The position numbers were made by a program, and so were the translations under genes. Positions 18,501 to 26,200 of a DNA stretch of 64,000 nt are shown piece after piece. The stretch spans positions 467,471 to 531,470 of the forward strand of contig CAZUGV010000001.1 in assembly GCA_964620425.1 (NCBI GenBank), in the 5' to 3' direction. Below the pieces are notes generated by a model. That model ran no database searches, was not told the DNA's origin, and worked only from the letters and a program-made list of their open reading frames with translations. Within the stretch, counting starts at the first letter, position 1; every line of letters begins with the position of its first letter. This DNA is from DASXUG01 sp964620425 (GTDB lineage Bacteria > Pseudomonadota > Gammaproteobacteria > Burkholderiales > Methylophilaceae).

Positions 18501-21401
18501 ATCCACTTGGCATTGAAAAAACCCTAGTGCATCGGTTTTACCTTCACACACTTTCCCTAAATCTTGTTTATTTTCTTCAGTTTCATAACTGTAAAAACCA
18601 CCAATAATGCGCTTGCGATGTACATAATCCCATTTTCTAACCCCACTAATTTTGACATTCACACCTGCGACTGGCTTGCCGTTTAAATCAAGTGCAACGG
18701 CTTGCAGTTTATGCGCACCTTTTAACCCTGCCCAATCTTTCACTTGCAAGCCTATCGCTATTTTTGCAGGCCAAATTTCTGTATTACCTGCAATCGTCTG
18801 AATTTCGCCATTCGGGTCAGTAAAAGTCATTTCCGTTTGAATATTAACAGGTTGGTCGAGCTTTTCATGCGCGTCAAAGACAGGCAAATCAAGGTGCGCC
18901 ATGCCTTGTGCATCTAGCTTAATCGCCTTTTTATCTAATACTAATTTTTGTGATGAATCTTCACGTTCGTTATTAAAATTAAACTCATCATAATTGGCAA
19001 ATTGGTAGCTCGTGCTACTACGCATGGCAGACACTTGCACCGCTTGACCGCTTGCCGAACCGCCATTTAAGTAGGCTAGAGAAAGGTTCACTGATAATTT
19101 CGAAATGCCCGCATACCGCGCCTTAGTCGTTTGCACCGTGCCTTTATAAGCAGGTAAACGAAATTCAGACACTCTAAACTGCGCAGTATAGTCATCCGCC
19201 CCCTCTATTTTGATGCCGTAAGTCCCCATTTTTGCATCTTTAGGGATTTTCCACTGACTGGTTGCTACACCACGCGCATCCCAAGCTAAAGGCAAATCAA
19301 CGGTAAAATCTCCATCAACAAGCTCTAAACTGGCTTTATCTGGCAAATTTTTTGGGTAGCGATAACCTTGGTAATGCAACTCGCGTGCAAAGTGCTTCAT
19401 CGAAACCGTTTCACCTGCGCGCAACATCGTGCGATCTAACACGGTTTGCATTTTAATGTTTTGCTCAGGCGCCCAAGTGTTGACGTTAAAACGCCAAGGC
19501 TCTATGCCTTTATCCCAATCAGAACGCACAAAAGAAAAATCATCACCCCGTTTAGCAGTTGCGTAATAGCTATAAAAATGTTTGCAATCATGTAATTCTG
19601 GTAATTTATCTTGATATGTAGCCAAACCATTAGCATCAGTTTCATCTTGCCAAATCTGGCGGCCATTACAATCATACAAAGCGACTTGTGCCGCTTTTAC
19701 AGGTTTTCCCGTAGACAGCGAAGTGACCCACACCACACTATTATCGCGACCTTTTTTAAGATGCACCGACATATCCGTGACGAGTGCCTGACTACGCACA
19801 TACATAGGTTTAGCCTCACTCAACAAGGCTTTACCAAGTAATTTACTTTGAATTTCCACCACATAAAAGCCTGGTTTTGCTAACGGAATACCCAATACCT
19901 CAAACGCTTTTGAACTGGATAATTTAGGTAGCGCACTGCTAGGTTGTGCGCCTTTGTAATTTTCTAAAAATGAAAGCTCGCGTGGGTATAAATAATCGAC
20001 TGTTTCATTATCGTCATTTGCCGCATCGTATCCTCCTTCATCATCTGAATAACCATCCAAACTGCGTTGTTTCAATTTTTGTGGATTACGTTTAATGGTC
20101 TTGGTTTGACTCTCAAATTGTGCCAGGTCTTGCATGACTGAAAACATGCCTTCAGCATCATTTTTGCGTAGCATACGCATGGCGAGTTTGCTCTCCACAT
20201 TGCGCAGTGTCACTGGTAATACACCACCTTCTTTAAGCTCTAACACGCCAAAATCAGCTGCAAATTTGGCAAGCGGTGGCAAACTACCCACTTTGGTTTT
20301 CAACGGAAATCTGTTCGCATTAGCTAATGTTCTGCCGCTTAAATCCGCAAACTTTTCAGGCAGAATAATCTTAAACGTGGTGTTGGAGTTAAAGGGGCCT
20401 TTAAAAACAACCTCATCCAAATAATCTTTATCCACCAAGACATGATCGCGATAAAACGCTTTTACGTTTTGGGCGACCAACTCCTTTTTACGGGCAGGGC
20501 TAACGTCTCTTGGGTTGATTGCAGCAATATTGCTTACCAACTTAATTTTCTGTGCAAACTCAATGCTGACTTGGTCAGTAAACCGCAACCTCAAGTCTGA
20601 TAAAGGTGAACATGGCGCACTAGGGTTTTCACGTGTACAAGTCAACTCAGCGCGAAACGCAGGTCTTACTGTGTAGATTTTTTCTTCTGAGCTAGAAGTT
20701 TTCGCACCTGATGTACTTTCAATGCCTCGCCCCCACACCAGCTTCATCTTTACCCCAGCAGGCAAAGGACGCTGGCAATGAACCGCCAACGGGTGCGTGT
20801 AGCGACGCCTTAGATTTTTCACTAAATTAAGTGTATCTGCAGGCAGTAAAACCCGAACAGGAATATGCTCACCCACGCCATCCACCTGACACCAAGCATG
20901 CGCTTCTACACTTTGTGTTTTTACTTCAAATGGAAGATCAACAATAAAATGCTGGTCCTCTTCAACACGATCTTCCTCTTCTGGCAGAATATTACTAAGC
21001 CAAGGAGCCGCCATGTAGAACATGAATCCGTCTTTAACAGATTTAGAGTATGCGCTGAAAGTTGCCCCACTTTGCGCTGCTAGATTGGGCTTAATCTTGA
21101 AGTGGCAAGCGTCTCCTGATCCCAACTTACCAGATAATTGATACCGCCATGTTTTAGCATCTATCCAACGACCAGACCCACTCACAGTGCAACTCACATC
21201 AAAAGGCGATTCAGCATCAGTATCGCCCAACTTCACCACATCCTCATTAAACACTGCAGTGACTTGAGTAACGTTTCTCACCTCGCCTTGCGGGGAAAAC
21301 TGACGAACCTCAAGTGCAGCACTTGCAATCTGCGGGGCTATCAGCAAGGCGCTAGCAAACGAAATGTAAATAAATAGCAAGATTATTTTATGAGAGCGCA
21401 C
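15600..21401 (-). CDS. Bacterial alpha-2-macroglobulin family protein (YfhM-like)
   Basis: About 1933 residues with an N-terminal signal peptide ending near IASA|A, MG-type beta domains, a bait-like region, and a thioester motif CLEQ at about residue 1462-1465 (DNA 17007-17018), where Cys and Gln would form the protease-trapping thioester. Such proteins are thought to guard the periplasm against host or competitor proteases, with the partner PBP1C repairing peptidoglycan; pbpC follows directly. E. coli YfhM is a lipoprotein, but no lipobox Cys follows this signal peptide. The start at GTG 21401 is preferred because GAGG lies 5 bases before it; an in-frame GTG at 21407 overlaps that site. Confidence 0.92.
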   Translation of the reverse strand: MRSHKIILLFIYISFASALLIAPQIASAALEVRQFSPQGEVRNVTQVTAVFNEDVVKLGDTDAESPFDVSCTVSGSGRWIDAKTWRYQLSGKLGSGDACHFKIKPNLAAQSGATFSAYSKSVKDGFMFYMAAPWLSNILPEEEDRVEEDQHFIVDLPFEVKTQSVEAHAWCQVDGVGEHIPVRVLLPADTLNLVKNLRRRYTHPLAVHCQRPLPAGVKMKLVWGRGIESTSGAKTSSSEEKIYTVRPAFRAELTCTRENPSAPCSPLSDLRLRFTDQVSIEFAQKIKLVSNIAAINPRDVSPARKKELVAQNVKAFYRDHVLVDKDYLDEVVFKGPFNSNTTFKIILPEKFADLSGRTLANANRFPLKTKVGSLPPLAKFAADFGVLELKEGGVLPVTLRNVESKLAMRMLRKNDAEGMFSVMQDLAQFESQTKTIKRNPQKLKQRSLDGYSDDEGGYDAANDDNETVDYLYPRELSFLENYKGAQPSSALPKLSSSKAFEVLGIPLAKPGFYVVEIQSKLLGKALLSEAKPMYVRSQALVTDMSVHLKKGRDNSVVWVTSLSTGKPVKAAQVALYDCNGRQIWQDETDANGLATYQDKLPELHDCKHFYSYYATAKRGDDFSFVRSDWDKGIEPWRFNVNTWAPEQNIKMQTVLDRTMLRAGETVSMKHFARELHYQGYRYPKNLPDKASLELVDGDFTVDLPLAWDARGVATSQWKIPKDAKMGTYGIKIEGADDYTAQFRVSEFRLPAYKGTVQTTKARYAGISKLSVNLSLAYLNGGSASGQAVQVSAMRSSTSYQFANYDEFNFNNEREDSSQKLVLDKKAIKLDAQGMAHLDLPVFDAHEKLDQPVNIQTEMTFTDPNGEIQTIAGNTEIWPAKIAIGLQVKDWAGLKGAHKLQAVALDLNGKPVAGVNVKISGVRKWDYVHRKRIIGGFYSYETEENKQDLGKVCEGKTDALGFFQCQVDVKEAGHISLQAQAADDTGALAKTSTSFWVSDDADFWFAQGDEDRIEVIPEKREYQPGEKARFQIHSPFYQATALISVEREGVLKTIVQPLYRRNAVVEISIEKNWGPNVFLSALVVRGRITTVPWYSFFEWGWHSPIDWAKAKWQAVPQATALVDLAKPAYKFGLTRIAVGIAGNRLSVAVDADKKMYQPREMATVKVKVLLPSGKPAPAGSEVAVAVVDRALLELSPNHTWNLLDNMQEERAYLMETATAQMQVVGKRHFGKKSLPAGGGGGKLSTRELFDTLLYWNPRVKLNAQGVATVKFPVNDSLSAFKIVAIADADTGLFGTGSAEIQSRQDLQITSGIPPLVRETDQYRAMLTLRNTTETPMQVQLTGTAGAVNLPAQTIALAAGEAKDAAWLLQAPNAEGKITWQINALDTQSKKRDALRFTQQVLPRVPATIQQSSLMQLDGTYSTKTALPQGAILGKGGLEVRLTASIAQQTAGIQRYFEEYPYSCLEQKTSIATGLNDKQRWDEIVNNLASYQDSQGYLAYFPGMVHGSDALTNYVLTMAYENKVALPQEVERNMRKALIDFVEGRSKPAGWYWGANEHLIERRLSALAALAYTGNVNGNMLSAFEFKPIQMPTNTLIDWYAIFKRVPDAESRDERMSAISTELHNRLQNVGGRLVFDQEENDVWWWAMIDGELNATRLTTLLMDDPAWKDDMVGMMRGALMRQNKGRWHTTLANAWGRLALAKFGQQFEREAVTGKTTAQLNAQQQSKQWGAEVTTAKVASPDFADASLFFAWPQNQANSEFSLKHEGTGKPWVNLMVSAAIPEQAKAAGCHLKRTVTAIEQKVAGQWSRGDLMRIRIDIDSDQALSWVALSDPIPAGASILGNTARDSKIAQVGENKYDGKNGIQPSYTERGLGFFRAYYEFMPTGHVWYEYTVRLNNPGQFNLPPTRVEAMYAPEVFAQVPNAQLSVQMNAAK

Positions 21402-21553
21402 AGACACCTCAGAGATTTAATATTTAACAAATAAATTTAGCTGGTTTTTTTAAATCAGAAAGTTAAAAGCAATTTGCAGCCTTATTCCCAAAGTAAATCA
21501 TGATTACAAGGACTATTATAGTTAAGTTGAAAGTAAGACTATAAAGGGTCTAT

Positions 21554-23215
21554 ATGACAGAGAATCATAGCGCACAATCAATCCAGGCAGAACAGTTTAG
21601 GCAAACTTTAATCTGGCCTGTTCAACTCATTCCCACCGAAAACACCCATCAGATCCAAAAATATTGGGAAACCATGCGTAACCACGCAACTGGATCGCCG
21701 TGGCGTGAAATGTCTGATGAGTTTGATTCAGATAACAAACATTTAAGTGAAGCGCGTTATCAAGAATTTGTAACATTTTTGCCGTTTGCTCAACGTTTCT
21801 TATATGGCGAAGGAAAACATGGAGGTGTTGCTGGGGAACACGAAGCTTCCCCTATCCACATCTTTTTTCGCCATGATGTCACTAAAGTCCGCATCTCCAT
21901 CAACAATAATGCCACGCCGATAATTTTATCTGTTGCACACACTGAGTTATATTTCTTTTACGACATTGATATTGCAGTCTTGTGTGTAGAAATTGTCGGC
22001 AACAAAATTGAATTAGCGAACGCTATGGAGCTTTTATTCCGATTTGGTCGTACCTACCCAAGTTATTGGGATAAACATGGTCAAGCAGGCAATTGTGCAC
22101 AAAAAGTAGCATGGTTAGACAAAAATGATGTTGTACTTTCAGAATCAGATTATGAGAATAAAGCGCATTATCTAAACTTCGTAAAACATAATCACGTTCC
22201 TAATGTAGCATCCCATTGGGCATTCCTGATTAAACCATTGGTACAACATCATTCAGATGATCAAGGGTTGATTCGATATCGTGAAATTGAATATCAACGT
22301 ATGCCTGTAATGAGTTACTTATCATTTAACGATGTTAAACAATTAAGCCGGGGTGATTTAATTAGGCTAGGCTTACTAGCACCGCACTGGGATTCATCAA
22401 CCCTGCCTTACCCCTCTGAATATCTGAGAAATTTTGAAGAAAATCACTGTTATGACCGCTATTGGGATAGCGCCCAGCAAGATGATTGGAATAACACACG
22501 ATTCATGTGTTCTGAACAAGGACTAGTGGTGATTGGAAGCCAGAGACATCCGTTTTTTACGGATGAGAACATGGGAACACTGAGCCAATTCAAAAATCAA
22601 TTTTTCTTATTGTTCTTAATTTCCCATTTTCAAAAAGCAGCGCTTCTGATGGTTTCAGACCGCCTAGTACAAGCAATCAGTTATTTGGATATTAACAATA
22701 CTGAGTCTATTAAAGATTTTAGATCAAGCATCCAACACACAATGGAGGTATTTTTGAGATTTACACATCGCTATTGGTTCCAAGAAGTATCAGACCAGGC
22801 TGTTGCTCGCGACCTATTTCATATGATGCATCAACACAATAATACCGAAAAACTTTTTGAAAAAACAAGAAGGCGAATAATGGACATGCAGCAATACTTA
22901 GAAAATGAAGAGTTGCGTCAACAAGCGAATACTGTGGTGAGGCTAACTGTTGTGACCATATTTGGCTTGGTAGGAACAATGACAAGTGGCTTGCTTGGAA
23001 TGAACTTAATTGACCTGACAGAACAACCCATAAGCATCAAATTACTATGTTTTTTGTCTGTATTTATTCCCGTCTCTGCGATAACTTTTTACACCGTGGC
23101 TAAATCCAAACGTCTGTCATTTTTCTTAGATGCCATGTCAGATGAAAAGATAAAGGCAAGAAATAAGCTCAAAACACTCATTGCAGTTTGGAGCCGACAA
23201 AATAAAGAATCTTGA
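21554..23215 (+). CDS. CorA-like membrane protein with long atypical N-terminal domain
   Basis: 553 residues, with about 460 of soluble sequence followed by two C-terminal membrane helices (about 462-484 and 495-515). The first helix ends in GLLGMNL: Gly-Met-Asn is the selectivity signature of the CorA/MRS2 magnesium channel family. The helix before it (residues 410-460) is long and charged, like the CorA stalk helix, and the extreme C-terminus is basic as in CorA. The N-terminal domain is much longer than in canonical CorA (about 320 residues in total) and I do not recognise it. The start is ATG after AAAGGGTC. Transport of a divalent cation is inferred from topology and motif only. Confidence 0.7.
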   Translation: MTENHSAQSIQAEQFRQTLIWPVQLIPTENTHQIQKYWETMRNHATGSPWREMSDEFDSDNKHLSEARYQEFVTFLPFAQRFLYGEGKHGGVAGEHEASPIHIFFRHDVTKVRISINNNATPIILSVAHTELYFFYDIDIAVLCVEIVGNKIELANAMELLFRFGRTYPSYWDKHGQAGNCAQKVAWLDKNDVVLSESDYENKAHYLNFVKHNHVPNVASHWAFLIKPLVQHHSDDQGLIRYREIEYQRMPVMSYLSFNDVKQLSRGDLIRLGLLAPHWDSSTLPYPSEYLRNFEENHCYDRYWDSAQQDDWNNTRFMCSEQGLVVIGSQRHPFFTDENMGTLSQFKNQFFLLFLISHFQKAALLMVSDRLVQAISYLDINNTESIKDFRSSIQHTMEVFLRFTHRYWFQEVSDQAVARDLFHMMHQHNNTEKLFEKTRRRIMDMQQYLENEELRQQANTVVRLTVVTIFGLVGTMTSGLLGMNLIDLTEQPISIKLLCFLSVFIPVSAITFYTVAKSKRLSFFLDAMSDEKIKARNKLKTLIAVWSRQNKES

Positions 23216-23255
23216 TCAATTAATCTCTATCGTCTGCAAAAAAATTCTAGCAAAT

Positions 23256-23278
23256 AGGGTGTCGACTAACGACACCCT
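23256..23278. terminator. Hairpin between convergent genes, probable bidirectional terminator
   Basis: AGGGTGTCG and CGACACCCT form a perfect 9-bp stem around a 5-base loop. It lies 40 bp after the CorA-like gene and 8 bp after the stop of the opposing giant gene. On the minus strand an eight-base T run follows about 12 bases later, so termination is better supported on that strand. Confidence 0.6.
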
Positions 23279-23286
23279 GACATAAG

Positions 23287-26200
23287 TTAATTTGCTAAGA
23301 AACTACATGTTTTGTAAACACCAGGGGCAGGATCTCCAAAGACACCATTATTACATCCCAAGCTATTCACCACGCCAGATTTGCTGAACNNNNNNNNNNN
23401 NNNNNNNNNNNNNNNNNNNNNNNNNNNNNNNNNNNNNNNNNNNNNNNNNNNNNNNNNNNNNNNNNNNNNNNNNNNNNNNNNNNNNNNNNATGTGCCACCT
23501 TCCCCTGAACATGTAATTGCATTCGATGGGGGTGCCGTGGTCGGAGTGGTCGCTGACTGAATCAATACTGTCACTACTGCACTGGCTGTCACAGCGCCTG
23601 CATTGTCTGTGGCGCGGGCCGTGAGGCTGTGGCTGCCAACGCTGGCGTTGGTCCAGTTGTAGCTATACGGTGCTGTGTTGCTGCTGCCAATGAGTGTCGT
23701 ACCATCGTAGTAGTCAACTTGGCTGATGATGCCGTCTGTGTCAGCAGCAGTTACCGTTAGAGGAATTGCAGTGCCTTCAGTGAAACTCTGATTATTTATC
23801 GGTGTATCAATTGAAATCGATGGCGCTAAGTTACCTCCTGTATTTCCAGTAACAGTAATGTTGATTGCGCTGCTGCTGGTGCTGGCGCCTGTGTTGTCTG
23901 TGGCGCGGGCCGTGAGACTGTGGCTGCCAACGCTGGCGTTGGTCCAACTATAGCTATACGGTGCTGTGTTGCTGCTGCCAATGAGTGTCGTGCCGTCGTA
24001 GTAGTCAACTTGGCTGATGCTGCCGTCTGTGTCCGTTGCGTTCACCGTGAGTTCAATGCTGCTGCCTGTCGGGTGGATGCTGTTGGCGAGCGGGGCAGTC
24101 AAACTAACCGCAGGAGGAGCGTTTGTAACTGCACCAGAGGGTAAATATCTACATGTTTTAGACTGCCCAGGAGCTGGGTCACCCCCAAACTCAGAATTAC
24201 TACATTCTAGACCTCCCGCTACAGACTCTCTGATGTTCCAGCTCGTGTTTACTCCAAACCAAACCGTTGCAGTAACGCCTACTGGCAAAATACAACGAGT
24301 GCTCTCACCAGCACAATAAACAGAATTGGGAGGAGGCACTGCACTAACACCTGGCGTTGTAACTTTTACAACAACTGCATTACTATCAGTCACTGAGCCA
24401 GCAGAATCAGTTGCTTTAGCCGTCAATCTATGATTACCAGCAGGCGCATTCATCCAAATATAGGTGTAGGGTGAAGCTGTCAAAGTGCTGATTAATGTGG
24501 ATCCTTCATAGAACTCTACTTTAGCAATAGAGCCACTGGAAACTGAAGCTGTCGCTGTCAATTCGATACTATCTCCAACCGAATAACTTGCATTTGTCGT
24601 TGGCTGAACTATGCTCACGATTGGCGCAATATCGGATCCAACAACAGCATCAGAAAGATAACGACAAGATTTATTCTGCCCACTAGCGGGGTCATATCCG
24701 AAAACGCTGTTAGAACAACCTATGCTACCCTGCACTCCAGCTATATAAAACCATCGCCCTTGGAATCCACTCTCATTTGCATTTGCCCCATACCAAACAG
24801 TTGCCGTGACACCCGCTGGGATAACGCATGTCCCAAACTCGCCACCACACAAAATGGAATTGGCAGGCGGGCTAGCTGTTGGTGTAATCGTTATTGTTGC
24901 CGCCTCGCTAGTCATTACACTACCAGTGCTACTATATGATTTGGCACTAATGATGTGGCTTCCTAGTTTGTTGATTCTTAGCGAGTAGTTATAGGGTGCT
25001 TCGTTATCTGTAGCAATTAAGGTAACTCCGTCATAAAACTCAACTTTAGTGATGTTCCCAACCGTATCTGTTGCGTTCGCAGTCATTGAAATATTATCTG
25101 CCGTAGTATAAGTTGCATTTGCAAGGGGTGAAGTCAAGCTTAAGATGTTACCAAACCCAAGCTCCTCACTGCCAATTTGGCGCACATATTCAACTACATT
25201 AATAATATCTGTGTTACTTAACGCAAGATTTGTATGTGCCCGCACTGCTGCATCAATGGTCGAAGCACTACCATTATGAAGATAAGGCGCCGTAGCCCAA
25301 GCGTCTCTTAAAGTAGGGACATCTAACCCCGTGAGAGTAGCACCTAAGCGCTTCCCACTAAGTGCATTAATAGTCCCAATACTTTGAAGCGTTGTTGCGT
25401 CTTTACTATCCGTTAGTTTAGCTCCCCCATGACAGCTAGCACATGCGTTTGCGAAAACCAGCTTTCCTGCAGTAGCAGACTCTGTTAGACTTCCGTCACT
25501 ATTTCGATTTGGGGTACCAGCAAACTCATCAAGGGACGTCAAATAAGCAGCAAGGTTATCTAAATCAACACTCACACCCGCTTTTTTATCTCCCAATGGT
25601 TGATTTCGAGTACCAGAGTTAAACTCTGAGTCGCTCATCAGACCTGTACCACCCGCAAGCACACGGATTTGTTTTTCAAAATCTTGAATCTCGTCAAAAT
25701 TAGCAGACCAGTGCGCAAAACCATGCCCCATACCTGCACGCCCTGCTAAAGCAATGGTGTTCCTTAATCCCTCACCAAATCCAGTCATATCCCACACACG
25801 ACCATCATGGCCCGCATCATTATGACAACTAGCGCAACTCATATAGCTATCTCGTGCAAGACGAGTATCAGCTGCGTCATAAAAGAGCTGCTTACCTGCA
25901 AAAACATTAGCAGGGAGCTTCTCTGTAACAATAGAGCTGACATTAGCTAGCAAGTTTGATCTCAAAACACCCTGACTTGTTAAAGGTGTCAGGTCAACGA
26001 CACTTACATTGCGATCCATGAAATTTTGAACATAAAGTGTGTTGCCATCTGGAGACAATGTAACGCCCTGTGGAGCAATACCTACACTGATTCTAAATAA
26101 CTCCCTACCACCAATAGCATCAACCACAGCCACTTGACGACTTGTTTCCAATGCAACAAATAAATACACACCGCTTGGGTGATAAACAGCAGCACTACCT

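Noticed and set aside
23390..23489. Run of N as a biological low-complexity tract
   Set aside because: Exactly 100 N is an assembly placeholder and carries no sequence information.
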